Source: Pseudomonas schmalbachii
GTDB lineage: Bacteria > Pseudomonadota > Gammaproteobacteria > Pseudomonadales > Pseudomonadaceae
Length of the DNA stretch: 64,000 nt
Assembly: GCF_017589465.1 (NCBI RefSeq)
Contig: NZ_JAELYA010000003.1
Span: 434,001 to 498,000, forward strand
Direction of reading: 5' to 3'
Shown: positions 29,810 through 39,451 of the stretch, in pieces
Numbering within the stretch: the first letter of the stretch is position 1
Layout: each line of letters begins with the position of its first letter
The notes under the pieces: model-generated
Told to the model about the DNA's origin: nothing
Database searches by the model: none
Seen by the model: the letters and a program-made list of their open reading frames with translations, nothing else
Translations under genes and position numbers: made by a program

Positions 29810-29928
29810 CCCTCACCCCAGCCCTCTCCCGGAGGGAGAGGGGGCACAACGGCATCGGGATGTGCGCCGTGCCAACCGGCAGCTCCAGACAGTCCCCTCT
29901 CCCTCCGGAAGAGGGTTAGGGTGAGGGA
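29810..29928. repeat. REPIN-like element, CCCTCACCC...CTCTCCC class
   Basis: Second copy of the element at 18946-19065: CCCTCACCCCAGCCCTCTCCCGGAGGGAGAGGG at the left, then CCCTCTCCCTCCGGAAGAGGGTTAGGGTGAGGG at the right. It fills most of the 260-base gap between the lipoprotein gene and the lipoate-ligase-fold gene. Confidence 0.8.
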
Positions 29929-29946
29929 ATGTTTTACGGCAGAACG

Positions 29947-30366
29947 TCAATCCGCCGCGTGCCGACGGGTAAGCCCCGGCGGAATCCCACTGCTGTCGGT
30001 TGCGGTCCACGGACCCTGCGGACTGACGCCCCAGTACCAGCCATCATCCCAGCGATAGTAGGTGCGCTGGCGGTAGTACAGGTCCTTCTGCCCCTGGATC
30101 ACATAGACACCCAGGCTAGCGTCCCAGCGACCGTTGCCGCCCGGCGGCGGGGCGAACTGGGTGGGACGGTTGGACTGCGCCGGGCGCGGCGACGGCTGCG
30201 GCGTGATGACGGTGCGCGGCGGCGTCTTGCCCGGCGGCGTGCCGACGCTCGGTTTCGTCGGTGGCACGGCTGGCGGAGGGGTTTCCGGCTGCGACGGCTG
30301 CGGCGGTTGCACCACGCAACCACCCAATGCCAGCAAGGCGCCGAGCGCCAGGATTCTCGCCTTCAT
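29947..30366 (-). CDS. Proline-rich lipoprotein
   Basis: A 139-residue protein with a lipoprotein signal (MKARILALGALLALGGC, lipidated Cys17). The next 65 residues are mostly Pro, Thr, Gln and Ser, a flexible spacer. The C-terminus is a small aromatic domain (YVIQGQKDLYYRQRTYYRWDDGWYWGVSPQGPW) whose YYRWDDGWYWG pattern recurs in small bacterial lipoproteins of unknown function. It starts 18 bases after the ccmI stop and could ride on the ccm transcript. Confidence 0.75.
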   Translation of the reverse strand: MKARILALGALLALGGCVVQPPQPSQPETPPPAVPPTKPSVGTPPGKTPPRTVITPQPSPRPAQSNRPTQFAPPPGGNGRWDASLGVYVIQGQKDLYYRQRTYYRWDDGWYWGVSPQGPWTATDSSGIPPGLTRRHAAD

Positions 30367-30384
30367 CCTTCACCCCTCTGTCGG

Positions 30385-31599
30385 TTAACGCTGGTCAGGG
30401 CTGTCGATGGTCACTGCCTGCTCGCCCGCGTTGGCAATAGACAGCGGCTGGCTGCGACCGATCCATTCGCCGGCAGTGGCATTGCCCGCGCGGGACACCC
30501 GGGCGACGAGCTGCACCTGCGGGAAGTTGGACAGCTTGAGCTGCGGCATCATCGCGTCGGCATCGCTGAGCGCCACTTCGCTCGGCAGGTCAGCGACCTT
30601 CAGGCGCTTCACCGCCAGCGGCATCGGCGGACCGCTGACCGCACGGGCGAAGACGAACACCGAGTCATCGGGCTGGACCTGCCCCTTCACCGCATCGCTG
30701 AGATCGACCTTGACCTTCAGCGTCACCCCGGAAGCAGCCACGGCCGGCTGACTGGCGGGTGGTGGGGTTTCGCCCCGGGCAGCCATACGCTCGCGGGCGC
30801 GCTCGATGCCACCCTGGAGTGCCGACCGCGACGGATCGTCCGCCGGCAGCACGGTGACCAGACGCTCCCAGTACTTCACCGCACCGGCGTAATTGGCGTC
30901 CTCGAAGGCGGCGATGCCGAGCAGGCCGAGGGTGGTGACCTCTTCCGGGTCGCCTTTCAGCGCCTCGTCGGCCAGCGCGCGCACCTGCTCGCTCATCTTC
31001 TTGTCGCCGGCAAAATACAGCGCCTGGGCCCACTGGCCGAGCACTTCCGGCTGGCGACCGCTGAGACGCGCCGCCTGCTCGAAGGCCCGGGCGGCATCCT
31101 CCGCGCGCTCCTGAGTCATGTAGGTGCGGCCGAGGAAATACCAGCCCTCCGCAGAATCCGGCTGGGCCTGTACGGCGCGCTCCAGACGCGCGGTCATTTC
31201 TTCCATGGAGTGCGGCGCAGTAGCGAACTCGCGGGCCAGTTCCACCTTGTCGCTGGCGCCCCAGTGCAGGTAGAGACCAAGACCCAGGATCGGCAACAGC
31301 ACCGCAGCGATCAGCGGCGCCGCGCGGCCGAGACGGGTGCGGCGGTCTTCGCCGGCACCTTCGGTATCCGCCAGCAGTTCGCGGGCGGCCTCGGCGCGGC
31401 CGGCTTCGAACTGCGCGGCATCGAGAGTGCCTGCGTCACGCTGGGCGGCCAGTTCGTCGAGGCGCTCCTGGTACAGGGCGACGTTGAGGGCGGTGCGGTC
31501 TTCCTCGGCCTGGGCGCGACGGCCACGCAGCAGCGGAATCAGCAGGAAAGCCAGGGCAACCAGCAGCAGAAGGCCGGCGGCGAGCCAGAAATCGATCAT
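30385..31599 (-). CDS. ccmI: Cytochrome c maturation protein CcmI (CycH)
   Basis: Chaperone of apocytochrome c in the haem-ligation complex with CcmF and CcmH. The 404 residues have two membrane helices near 4-25 and 92-112 with a short cytoplasmic loop ([16 protein letters not shown]) between them. A periplasmic TPR region follows (about 140-270), then a C-terminal beta domain (about 290-404). It overlaps ccmH by four bases and ends the ccm operon. Confidence 0.93.
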   Translation of the reverse strand: MIDFWLAAGLLLLVALAFLLIPLLRGRRAQAEEDRTALNVALYQERLDELAAQRDAGTLDAAQFEAGRAEAARELLADTEGAGEDRRTRLGRAAPLIAAVLLPILGLGLYLHWGASDKVELAREFATAPHSMEEMTARLERAVQAQPDSAEGWYFLGRTYMTQERAEDAARAFEQAARLSGRQPEVLGQWAQALYFAGDKKMSEQVRALADEALKGDPEEVTTLGLLGIAAFEDANYAGAVKYWERLVTVLPADDPSRSALQGGIERARERMAARGETPPPASQPAVAASGVTLKVKVDLSDAVKGQVQPDDSVFVFARAVSGPPMPLAVKRLKVADLPSEVALSDADAMMPQLKLSNFPQVQLVARVSRAGNATAGEWIGRSQPLSIANAGEQAVTIDSPDQR

Positions 31600-32081
31600 T
31601 TGTCTTGGTTATCCAGGGTTTCGTTTTTCAGCAGTGCGGCGAGACGCGCCTGCTCCTCGGCGGACAGGGTGGCGGAACTGGCACCGGTCGGGCGCCGACG
31701 GCGGACCACGATCACGCCGATGACCACCACCCCAAACAGCAGCAGCGCGGCCGGGCCGAACCAGAGCAGCCAGGTACGCTCGTTGATCGCCGGCTTGTAG
31801 CGGACGAACTCGCCATAGCGGGCAACCATGTAGTCGACGATCTGCTGGTTGCTCTTGCCCTGCTGCAACTGCTCGAAGATCTGCTTGCGCAGGTCGGCGG
31901 CGATCGGCGCATTGGAGTCGGCGATATCCTGGTTCTGGCACTTCGGGCAACGCAGCTCGGTGGTCAGGTCGCGGAAGCGTTCGCGCTGGGCATCGTTGGC
32001 GAATTCGTAGGTATCGATTGCCGCCTGGCCGACGCCGCACAGGGCCAGGCTCAGGGCGAAGGTGGCGAGCAGGCGCTTCAT
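31596..32081 (-). CDS. ccmH: Cytochrome c-type biogenesis protein CcmH
   Basis: Periplasm-facing thiol protein that keeps the haem-binding cysteines of apocytochrome c reduced and presents them for haem ligation. The 161 residues have a signal peptide (cleavage near GQA-AI), the active motif LRCPKCQNQ (Cys45, Cys48) and a C-terminal membrane anchor (about 102-123). It overlaps ccmG and ccmI by four bases each. Confidence 0.95.
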   Translation of the reverse strand: MKRLLATFALSLALCGVGQAAIDTYEFANDAQRERFRDLTTELRCPKCQNQDIADSNAPIAADLRKQIFEQLQQGKSNQQIVDYMVARYGEFVRYKPAINERTWLLWFGPAALLLFGVVVIGVIVVRRRRPTGASSATLSAEEQARLAALLKNETLDNQDK

Positions 32082-32620
32082 TTGCCAGCCGCCTCGTCAA
32101 CCAGTCCCTGATAGATCGGCGCCAGTTGCTCGCGCCAGACCTGCTCGTCCACCGCACCGACCAGCTTGTGCCGGATGATGCCGTCCTTGTCGATGATGTA
32201 GGTCTCCGGCGCGCCGTACACACCGAGGTCGAGACCGAGGGTGCCCTGCTCGTCGCGGATGTTCAGCAGGTAGGGATTGTGCAGGTCGTTCAGCCACTTC
32301 TGCGCAGCGGCGTTGTCGTCCTTGTAGTTGACCCCGTAGATCACCACGCCCTGTTCGGCCAGTTGGGTCAGCACCGGATGTTCGACGCGGCAGGTCGGGC
32401 ACCAGGTGCCCCAGACGTTGACCAGCGCCGGACGACCCTTGAGGTCGGCCTCGGTCACGGTCTTCGCCGGATCGGTGACGCTCGGCAGGGAGAATGCCGG
32501 GAACGGCTTGCCGATCAGCGCCGACGGCAGCTCGCTGGGGTCGAGCCAGAGACCGCGGAAGAGGAATACCGCGACGATCAGGAAGATCGCCAGCGGCAAC
32601 AGCAGGATCGCACGCTTCAC
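32078..32620 (-). CDS. ccmG: Thiol:disulphide interchange protein CcmG/DsbE
   Basis: Membrane-tethered periplasmic thioredoxin that reduces the CcmH/apocytochrome disulphide. The 180 residues hold one N-terminal helix (4-24) and a thioredoxin fold with active-site WCPTC (Cys74, Cys77) and the family VNVWGTW and GAPETYIIDKDG blocks. It starts two bases after ccmF. Confidence 0.95.
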   Translation of the reverse strand: MKRAILLLPLAIFLIVAVFLFRGLWLDPSELPSALIGKPFPAFSLPSVTDPAKTVTEADLKGRPALVNVWGTWCPTCRVEHPVLTQLAEQGVVIYGVNYKDDNAAAQKWLNDLHNPYLLNIRDEQGTLGLDLGVYGAPETYIIDKDGIIRHKLVGAVDEQVWREQLAPIYQGLVDEAAGK

Positions 32621-32622
32621 AC

Positions 32623-34596
32623 TCAGGCTCCCTGTCCGGCGAGGCCCAGCGCCTCACGCACACGTGTTTTCACTTTCACCCGGTAGCGCCGGTCGAGTGC
32701 CGCCAGCAGGCCGCCGAAGCCCATCAGCAGACCGCCCAGCCAGATGAAGCGGACGAACGGCTTGATATGCACGCGCACCGCCCATGCGCCGTTGTCCAGC
32801 GGCTCGCCGAGAGCAACGTAGAGGTCGCGGGTCAGGCTGCCGTAGATGCCGGCCTCGGTCATCATCGAACGCTGCACGGTATACATGCGCTTCTCCGGAT
32901 GCAGCACGGTGACTTCCTCGCCATCACGGGTCACCCGCACGGTGCCCTTGTCGGAGGTGAAGTTCGGCCCCTCGAAGTGATGGGTGCCCTCGAAGCGGAA
33001 CTGGTAACCAGCCAGCTCGATCGACTCGCCCGGCGCCATGCGCATGTCGCGCTGGGCGCTGAACTGGCTGGTCAGCACGATACCGATGGCGCACACAGCG
33101 ACGCCCAGGTGCGCCAGCTGCATGCCCCAGTAGCTGCGGTTCAGGCCGGCCGCGCCAGCGATCACGCCCTTGTGCCGGACCTTGTCGAAGAAATCGCGCA
33201 CGCCGGCCAGCACTACCCAGGCCGCCAGCAGGAACACCACCAGCACTTCCCAGTGGAAGTCGCCATAAACGAAGGTGCCGACGCCGCCAAGCACGGCACT
33301 GCCGATCAGCACCGGGGTGAGCATGCTGCGCAGCCATTGGGTCGGGGTGTCCTTCCAGCGCACGATCACGCCAACCGCCACGGCCAGCATCAGCACCGCC
33401 ATCAGCGGCACGAACAGCGCGTTGAAGTACGGCGGGCCGACCGACAGCTTGGCGCCGCTGAGGGCATCCAGCACCAGCGGGTAGAGGGTGCCGAGCAGGA
33501 TCATCGAGGCGGTCACCACCAGCACCACGTTGTTCAGCAGCAGCAGGGTTTCCCGCGACCACAGGGCGAAGCCGACCTGGCTCTTGACCACCGGCGCGCG
33601 CAGGGCGAACAGGGTCAGCGAACCGCCGACCACCACCAGCAGGAAGGCCAGGATGAACACTCCGCGCTCCGGGTCGGAGGCGAAGGCGTGAACGGAGGTC
33701 AGCACGCCGGAACGCACGAGGAAGGTGCCGAGCAGGCTGAGCGAGAACGCCGCGATGGCCAGCAGCACGGTCCAGCTCTTGAACACGCCGCGCTTCTCGG
33801 TCACCGCCAGCGAGTGGATCAGCGCGGTGCCGACCAGCCAGGGCATGAACGAGGCGTTTTCCACCGGGTCCCAGAACCACCAGCCGCCCCAGCCCAGTTC
33901 GTAGTAGGCCCACCAGGAGCCGAGCACGATGCCGATGCCGAGGAAGGTCCAGGCGACCAGGGTCCACGGCCGCGACCAGCGCGCCCAAGCGGCATCCAGG
34001 CGACCGCCGAGCAGCGCGGCGATGGCGAAGGCGAAGGCCACCGAGAAGCCCACATAGCCCATGTAGAGCATCGGCGGGTGGATGATCAGGCCCGGGTCCT
34101 GCAGCAGCGGGTTGAGGTCGTTGCCGTCGGCTGGCGACTGCGGCAGCAGGCGGGTGAACGGGTTGGAAGTGATGATCAGGAACAGCAGGAAGCCGGTGCT
34201 GATCATGCCCATCACCGCCAGCACGCGGGACAGCATCACTTCCGGCAACTGGCGGGAGAAGATCGACACGGCGAAGGTCCAGCCGCCAAGGATCAGCGCC
34301 CACAGCAGCAGCGAGCCCTCGTGGGCGCCCCAGACGGCGCTGAACTTGTAGTACCAGGGCAGCGCGCTGTTGGAGTTGCTCGCCACGTAGGCGACGGAGA
34401 AGTCGTCATGCAGGAACGCCCAGGCCAGGCAGGCGAAGGCGAACAGCAGGAAGCTGAACTGCCCCCAGGCCGCCGGGCGCGCCAGGCTCATCCACTGGCG
34501 GTCGCCGCGCCAGGCGCCGATCAGCGGGAAGCTGGACATCACCAGCGACATGCACAGGGCGAGGATCAGCGAGAGATGACCGAGTTCGGGAACCAT
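32623..34596 (-). CDS. ccmF: Haem lyase subunit CcmF
   Basis: Integral membrane core of the haem-ligation complex, which reduces haem b and passes it from CcmE to apocytochrome c. The 657 residues span the membrane about 14-15 times. The WWD motif GWGGWWFWDPVENASFMPW is present in the periplasmic loop together with flanking haem-ligand histidines. GGGAG nine bases upstream of the ATG supports the start. It overlaps nothing but follows ccmE by two bases. Confidence 0.96.
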   Translation of the reverse strand: MVPELGHLSLILALCMSLVMSSFPLIGAWRGDRQWMSLARPAAWGQFSFLLFAFACLAWAFLHDDFSVAYVASNSNSALPWYYKFSAVWGAHEGSLLLWALILGGWTFAVSIFSRQLPEVMLSRVLAVMGMISTGFLLFLIITSNPFTRLLPQSPADGNDLNPLLQDPGLIIHPPMLYMGYVGFSVAFAFAIAALLGGRLDAAWARWSRPWTLVAWTFLGIGIVLGSWWAYYELGWGGWWFWDPVENASFMPWLVGTALIHSLAVTEKRGVFKSWTVLLAIAAFSLSLLGTFLVRSGVLTSVHAFASDPERGVFILAFLLVVVGGSLTLFALRAPVVKSQVGFALWSRETLLLLNNVVLVVTASMILLGTLYPLVLDALSGAKLSVGPPYFNALFVPLMAVLMLAVAVGVIVRWKDTPTQWLRSMLTPVLIGSAVLGGVGTFVYGDFHWEVLVVFLLAAWVVLAGVRDFFDKVRHKGVIAGAAGLNRSYWGMQLAHLGVAVCAIGIVLTSQFSAQRDMRMAPGESIELAGYQFRFEGTHHFEGPNFTSDKGTVRVTRDGEEVTVLHPEKRMYTVQRSMMTEAGIYGSLTRDLYVALGEPLDNGAWAVRVHIKPFVRFIWLGGLLMGFGGLLAALDRRYRVKVKTRVREALGLAGQGA

Positions 34597-34598
34597 GC

Positions 34599-35075
34599 TC
34601 AGTTGCTCCCCTGCGCTGCGCCGCTACTGCCGGCTTCATACTCGCCCATCTTGCCGCTGTCCTTGAGCGCCTTGGTCACTTCCGGCGGCATGTATTTCTC
34701 GTCGTGCTTGGCCAGCACCTCGTCGGCTGTCAGCACGCCGTTGGCGTCGAGCTTGCCGAGGGCGACGATGCCCTGCCCTTCGCGGAACAGGTCCGGCAGG
34801 ATGCCGCGGTACCTGACTGTCACGGACTTGGCGAAGTCGGTGACGACGAACTGGACGTCCAGCGAGTCGGCCGAACGCGTCAGCGAGCCCTTCTCGACCA
34901 TGCCGCCGGCGCGGATGCGGGTATCCTGCGGCGCCTCGCCATTGGCAATCTGGGTCGGGGTGTAGAACAGGTTGATGTTCTGCTGCAGCGCGGAAAGCGC
35001 CAGCGCCACGGCGATACCAACGCCGGCGACGATGGCGAGAACGATGTACAGGCGCTTCTTGCGGACCGGATTCAC
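34599..35075 (-). CDS. ccmE: Haem chaperone CcmE
   Basis: Carries haem covalently bound to one histidine from CcmABCD to CcmF. It has 158 residues with an N-terminal anchor (about 9-29) and an OB-fold domain containing [13 protein letters not shown], whose His124 is the haem attachment site. The GTG start at 35075 shares bases with the ccmD stop (GTGA) and has GGGAGG seven bases upstream; the longer frame from 35192 is an artefact. Confidence 0.95.
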   Translation of the reverse strand: MNPVRKKRLYIVLAIVAGVGIAVALALSALQQNINLFYTPTQIANGEAPQDTRIRAGGMVEKGSLTRSADSLDVQFVVTDFAKSVTVRYRGILPDLFREGQGIVALGKLDANGVLTADEVLAKHDEKYMPPEVTKALKDSGKMGEYEAGSSGAAQGSN

Positions 35076-35248
35076 TTCTTGGCCTCCCGGCGCAGACGAC
35101 GCGCCTCTTCTTGCAGGTAACGCCGCCGTGCCAACAGGGGCGAAGCGACGTTGATCGCCAGCACCGCCAGGCTGATGGCGTATGCCGACCACACATAGGG
35201 ACCGTGATGGCCCATGGCGATGAACTCGCCGAACGACTGGAAACTCAT
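35072..35248 (-). CDS. ccmD: Haem exporter protein CcmD
   Basis: A 58-residue protein starting [20 protein letters not shown] with one membrane helix (about 17-38) and a basic tail rich in RRR, the usual CcmD shape. It joins CcmABC to CcmE. The ATG overlaps the ccmC stop (ATGA) and the stop overlaps the ccmE GTG. Confidence 0.92.
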   Translation of the reverse strand: MSFQSFGEFIAMGHHGPYVWSAYAISLAVLAINVASPLLARRRYLQEEARRLRREAKK

Positions 35249-35991
35249 AGCGCGCGCTCCACTTCAGCCTTCGCCCAGGACGAGCGCGATTCGCGCTTGA
35301 GCACCTCGAGGCGCATGCGCATCAGCAGAACGACGGCGAAGAAGCAGTAGAAACCGGCGACCATCAACAGCAGCGGAATCCACATCTCCGGCGGCATCGG
35401 CGGCTTCTCGGTGAGGGTGAAGGTGGCGGGCTGGTGCAGGGTGTTCCACCACTCCACCGAGTACTTGATGATCGGGATGTTCACCACGCCGACGATGGAC
35501 AGCACCGCGCAGGCCTTGGCCGCGCTGTCGCGGTTGCTGATCGACTGGCCGAGGGCGATGACGCCGAAATAGAGGAACAGCAGGATCAGCATCGAAGTCA
35601 GGCGTGCGTCCCAGACCCACCAGGCGCCCCAGGTCGGCTTGCCCCAGATGGCCCCGGTGACCAGCGCGACGAAGGTCATCCAGGCGCCGATCGGCGCGGC
35701 GCACTGCACGGCGACGTCGGCGATCTTCATCTTCCAGATCAGGCCGATGGCGCCGGCCACCGCCAGCATCACGTAGCAGGACTGGGCGAGGAACGCCGCC
35801 GGCACATGGATATAGATGATGCGGAAGCTGTTGCCCTGCTGGTAATCCGGCGGCGCGAAGGCCAGCCCCCAGACGATGCCGGTGACCATCAGCAGCAACG
35901 CGGCAATGGCGAACCAGGGCAGCCAGCGTCCGCTGATCTCGTAGAACCACTTGGGTGACCCAAGCTTGTGAAACCAAGTCCAGTTCATCAT
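35245..35991 (-). CDS. ccmC: Haem exporter protein CcmC
   Basis: Membrane protein that attaches haem to CcmE. The 248 residues span the membrane six times. It has the WWD motif [12 protein letters not shown], and conserved histidines flank it in [11 protein letters not shown] and TLHQPATF. Two ATGs lie in tandem (35991 and 35988); neither has a strong ribosome site, so the start may be either. It follows ccmB by 62 bases. Confidence 0.95.
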   Translation of the reverse strand: MMNWTWFHKLGSPKWFYEISGRWLPWFAIAALLLMVTGIVWGLAFAPPDYQQGNSFRIIYIHVPAAFLAQSCYVMLAVAGAIGLIWKMKIADVAVQCAAPIGAWMTFVALVTGAIWGKPTWGAWWVWDARLTSMLILLFLYFGVIALGQSISNRDSAAKACAVLSIVGVVNIPIIKYSVEWWNTLHQPATFTLTEKPPMPPEMWIPLLLMVAGFYCFFAVVLLMRMRLEVLKRESRSSWAKAEVERAL

Positions 35992-36053
35992 CAGGCTCTG
36001 TATTCAGGGCTCTTTATACAGCCGCCGGTACCGTCCGCGGTCCGGCAAGCACT

Positions 36054-36725
36054 TCATTCGCCGACGCTGATCTTCAGGCCGGCGGCGATGGCAAAGGGCG
36101 TCAGCGTCAATGCTAACGCCGTCAGGCTGCTCAGCCAGAGCAGGTGCCCGGCGGTCGGCAGGCCTTGCAGCGAAGCCTGCAGGGCACCGCTGCCGAGAAT
36201 CAGTACCGGTATGTAAAGCGGCAGGATCAGCAGCGCCAGCAGCAGGCCGCCGCGCTTCAGGCCAACGGTCAGCGCTGCGCCGACCGCGCCGAGCAGGCTG
36301 AGGATCGGCGTTCCCAGCAGCAGCGAGAGCAGCAGCACCGGCAGGCAGCGTCCCGGCAGCCCGAGCATGAGAGCGAACAGCGGGGCGAGCAGCACCAGCG
36401 CCAGCCCGGAAATCAGCCAGTGTGCCAGCACTTTGGCCAGCACCAGAAGAGGCAGAGGGTGCGGCGAAAGGACCCACTGCTCCAGCGAACCGTCCTCGAA
36501 ATCGCTGCGGAACAGGCCGTCCAGCGACAGCAGCACCGCAAGCAGCGCCGCGACCCACACCAGGCCCGGCGACAGGGTCTTCAGCATCTGGCTTTCCGGC
36601 CCTACGGCCAGCGGGAACAGGGCGATGACGATGGCGAAGAACACCAGCGGATTGGCCAGCTCCGCCGGCCGGCGGAACAGCAGGCGCGCTTCGCGGGAAA
36701 GCAGCAGGGTGAAGACGTTACTCAT
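36054..36725 (-). CDS. ccmB: Haem exporter protein CcmB
   Basis: Membrane subunit of the CcmAB ABC complex that drives release of haem-loaded CcmE. The 223 residues span the membrane six times ([20 protein letters not shown] is the family core). ATG 36725 ([17 protein letters not shown]) overlaps the ccmA 3' end by eight bases; the longer frame to 36764 is not favoured. Confidence 0.94.
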   Translation of the reverse strand: MSNVFTLLLSREARLLFRRPAELANPLVFFAIVIALFPLAVGPESQMLKTLSPGLVWVAALLAVLLSLDGLFRSDFEDGSLEQWVLSPHPLPLLVLAKVLAHWLISGLALVLLAPLFALMLGLPGRCLPVLLLSLLLGTPILSLLGAVGAALTVGLKRGGLLLALLILPLYIPVLILGSGALQASLQGLPTAGHLLWLSSLTALALTLTPFAIAAGLKISVGE

Positions 36726-37404
36726 GCACGCGCTCCGCGCTTTGCCGGGCCACTTCGCGTCCATGCTGGCCGAGGTCGAGGGCGCGATAGCCGGCAGGCA
36801 TGCGCTCCAGGGTATGGTGGGTGGTCAGCACCACCAGGCCGCCGCGCTCGCAGTGCTGCGCCAGATGCTCTTCAAGCTGGGCCACGCCCTGCTTGTCGAG
36901 GGCGGTGAAGGGTTCGTCGAGAATCCACAGCGGCGGCGGATCGAGATACAGGCGCGCCAGGGCCACGCGACGTTGCTGGCCGGCGGACAGGGTGTGGCAG
37001 GGAACGTCCTCGAATCCGCGCAGGCCGACGGCCGCCAGTGCCTGCCAGATAGCCTCGTGGCTGGCCGGACGGTGCAGGGCGCACAGCCAGGCGAGGTTTT
37101 CCTCGGCGGTGAGCAGCCCCTTGATGCCGGCGGCATGGCCGATCCACAGGAGGATGCGCGCCAGTTCGCCGCGCTGCTCCTGCAGTGGCTTTCCGTTCAC
37201 CCGCACCACGCCAGCGGTCGGCTGCATCAGCCCGCAGAGCAGGCGCAGCAGGCTGGTCTTGCCGCTGCCGTTAGGGCCTGCCACCTGCAGCATTTCGCCG
37301 GCCGCCAGACGCATGTCGAGACGGTCGAAGAGCATGCGCCAGTCCCGCTCGCAGGCGAGCGCCACGGTTTCGAGAAGCGGGCTGGTCAAGGCATCGGAAC
37401 CCAT
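36718..37404 (-). CDS. ccmA: Cytochrome c biogenesis ATP-binding protein CcmA
   Basis: ATPase of the CcmAB complex. The 228 residues have Walker [10 protein letters not shown], signature [14 protein letters not shown] and Walker [13 protein letters not shown]. First gene of the operon ccmABCDEFGHI. The start is not certain: ATG 37404 has no clear ribosome site, and an in-frame TTG a few codons later ([16 protein letters not shown]) is a possible alternative. Confidence 0.94.
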   Translation of the reverse strand: MGSDALTSPLLETVALACERDWRMLFDRLDMRLAAGEMLQVAGPNGSGKTSLLRLLCGLMQPTAGVVRVNGKPLQEQRGELARILLWIGHAAGIKGLLTAEENLAWLCALHRPASHEAIWQALAAVGLRGFEDVPCHTLSAGQQRRVALARLYLDPPPLWILDEPFTALDKQGVAQLEEHLAQHCERGGLVVLTTHHTLERMPAGYRALDLGQHGREVARQSAERVHE

Positions 37405-37481
37405 CGGATAAATAGGACTAAAGTCGGCGCTTGCCGGGCCGCTACAAAGAGCAGGGGCGGCCGCCTGCCGGACGGGGCGGC

Positions 37482-37487
37482 ATTATA
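37482..37487 (-). promoter_or_regulatory. Probable -10 hexamer (TATAAT) of the ccm operon promoter
   Basis: A consensus TATAAT on the minus strand lies about 80 bases upstream of the ccmA ATG, inside the 134-base divergent gap to the FliK-like gene. No consensus -35 lies at the usual distance. This makes the -10 the firm part of the call. Confidence 0.5.
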
Positions 37488-37538
37488 CACGCCCCGCCCT
37501 GAGCCCGAAGTCAGCTTTTCAACAGGTTGTAACCCAGT

Positions 37539-39071
37539 ATGCCAAGTGCGATTGGCGCCACCCCGCCACTCCCGCCCAGCACGTCGCCACGCGCGAGCCA
37601 GCCGTCGGCGGAGCTGACGCTGCGGCTCGCCCGCAGCCTTGGCGAGCTGCTGCCGCCCGGGCAGAGCGCAAAGGCCGAAGTGCTGGCGGTGAAAGAGGCG
37701 CAGGTCAGCTTCCAGTTGCTGCTGCGCCTGACCCTGGCGGACGGCCGTCAGGCCCTGGCCACTGCGGAAAGCCCGCGCGCCCTGCCCCAGGGCAGCAGCC
37801 TGAACATCGCCGCCCTGTCGCCAACCAGCCTCGCCGCCACCCTGCTCACCTCGAACAGCGCGCCGCCACTGAGTGAGATCGACCTGGAACAGGTGCCCGC
37901 CGGTACCCTGCTGCAGGGCAAGGTGCTTTCCAGCGAGCCACTGGACGAGGCCGAGGCGCGTCAGCCGGCATACCGGATTCTGCTGCGCGTACTGAACACC
38001 CCGCTCGCCGGACGCCAGCTCAGCCTGGACTCCGCACACCCGCTGCCGATTGGCAGCCTGCTCAGCGCCCAGGTGCAGGCCAGCCAGATGCTGCGTTTCA
38101 TGCCGCTTTCCAGCCGTCTCGAACGTCTCGACCTGGCCCGCCAACTGGCCAGCCAGCAGAGCCGCCAGGCCGCGCTGCCGGCACTGTTCGATGCATTGCA
38201 GGGACTGAAACAGGGATCGGACCTGCCGGAAGGACTGAGGACCGCCGTCGACAGCCTGCTTGCCGGCCTGCCGGACGCCCGCCAGCTCAGCGATCCCGAC
38301 GGGCTGGCACAGGCACTGCAGCGCAGCGGCGGCTTCCTCGAAGCCCGACTATTGCAGGGCCTCGCCGCTCAAGGCGACTTCAAGGCCAATCTGCTGCGCC
38401 TGGTTGCCCAGTTGCTGCCCGCATTGGGAACTGCCACTCCTGCCCTTCCCGGCAATGGCCAACCCTTCGCCCCGGAGCACGCGCTGCCAGCCCTTGCCCG
38501 AAGCGTATTCGGCGTGCCCGGCGCCCGTGCGGAAGAGGGCGGATTCCCCCTGCCCGGCCGCCTGATCCTCGACCCAAGAGATGACGGCGGCCTGGAAGCG
38601 CTGCTCAAGCTCGCCAGCGCCGCCCTGGCACGTCTGCAGACTCACCAGTTGAGCAGCCTGGCGCAGAGCGAAACGCTGCCGGACGGCACCCTGCTGAATA
38701 CCTGGCAGATGGAGATCCCGCTGCGCCAGCAACGCTCGCTGGTGCCGATACAGGTGCGCATCCAGGAGGAACAAAGACAGAAAGACCGGGAGCAGAAGGG
38801 GGAAATCCTCTGGCACCTTGAACTGGCCTTCGACCTGGACACTCTCGGCCCCCTGCAGGTCCAGGCCTGCCTGGCCCAGGGAGCGCTTTCCAGCCGCATC
38901 TGGGCCGAACTCGACAGCACGGTCCGCCTGATCGAAGGCGAGCTTGGACATTTGCGTCAGCGTCTTGACGACGCCGGCCTCACCGTCAACCAGTTGTCCT
39001 GCAGCCAGGGCAAACCGCCACGCAGCCAGCGCACGGCCGTGGAACAGCACTGGGTGGATGAAAACGCATGA
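37539..39071 (+). CDS. FliK-like hook-length control domain protein
   Basis: A 510-residue protein whose last 90 residues (WHLELAFDLDTLGPLQVQACL through LGHLRQRLDDAGL) match the C-terminal FliK domain that switches substrate class of the flagellar export gate. The first 400 residues are Ala/Leu/Gln-rich and unlike the Pro-rich ruler of FliK. It is next to, and overlaps, a FlhB C-terminal-like gene, and lies between ccmA and the chemotaxis genes rather than in the hook operon. A second FliK-family gene, the real hook ruler, is expected elsewhere in the genome. No strong ribosome site is visible at 37539. Confidence 0.82.
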   Translation: MPSAIGATPPLPPSTSPRASQPSAELTLRLARSLGELLPPGQSAKAEVLAVKEAQVSFQLLLRLTLADGRQALATAESPRALPQGSSLNIAALSPTSLAATLLTSNSAPPLSEIDLEQVPAGTLLQGKVLSSEPLDEAEARQPAYRILLRVLNTPLAGRQLSLDSAHPLPIGSLLSAQVQASQMLRFMPLSSRLERLDLARQLASQQSRQAALPALFDALQGLKQGSDLPEGLRTAVDSLLAGLPDARQLSDPDGLAQALQRSGGFLEARLLQGLAAQGDFKANLLRLVAQLLPALGTATPALPGNGQPFAPEHALPALARSVFGVPGARAEEGGFPLPGRLILDPRDDGGLEALLKLASAALARLQTHQLSSLAQSETLPDGTLLNTWQMEIPLRQQRSLVPIQVRIQEEQRQKDREQKGEILWHLELAFDLDTLGPLQVQACLAQGALSSRIWAELDSTVRLIEGELGHLRQRLDDAGLTVNQLSCSQGKPPRSQRTAVEQHWVDENA

Positions 39072-39370
39072 ACCCGTCGAACGCACCTCGCCAAGCCATC
39101 GCCCTCGCCTACGATGGGCAGAACACGCCTACGCTGAGCGCCAAGGGTGACGACGAGCTGGCCGAGGCCATCCTCGCCATCGCCCGCGAATACGAAGTGC
39201 CGATCTACGAGAATGCCGACCTGGTGCGCCTGCTGGCCCGCCTGGAACTTGGCGAAGCGATTCCCGAGGCGCTGTATCGCACCATCGCCGAAATCATCGC
39301 CTTTGCGTGGTATCTGAAGGGCAAGAGCCCTGCTGTCGAGACGACATCAGGGCAGATATTCGAGGGATGA
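39068..39370 (+). CDS. FlhB C-terminal domain-like protein
   Basis: A 100-residue soluble protein equivalent to the cytoplasmic C-terminal part of FlhB, without the membrane domain. AIALAYDGQNTPTLSAKGDDELAEAI and EYEVPIYENADLVRLLARLELGEAIPEALYRTIAEIIAF follow the FlhB pattern of the export switch. The autocleavage NPTH loop is replaced by QNTPT. Its ATG overlaps the stop of the FliK-like gene by four bases (ATGA), so the two are made together; FliK and FlhB-C are known binding partners. Confidence 0.85.
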   Translation: MNPSNAPRQAIALAYDGQNTPTLSAKGDDELAEAILAIAREYEVPIYENADLVRLLARLELGEAIPEALYRTIAEIIAFAWYLKGKSPAVETTSGQIFEG

Positions 39371-39372
39371 GT

Positions 39373-39393
39373 ACCGGGCAGGAATAGCCCGGT
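39373..39393. terminator. Hairpin between convergent genes
   Basis: ACCGGGC and GCCCGGT pair over a seven-base loop shortly after the FlhB-like gene. A second, longer inverted pair (GGCAGGC...GCCTGCC) follows near 39403-39442. No T-run follows, so terminator function is uncertain. Confidence 0.35.
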
Positions 39394-39451
39394 CAAAGGA
39401 ATGGCAGGCAGGCTTTCGCAAGTTGCTCGGCCCGCCTGCCGATGTCGATCG

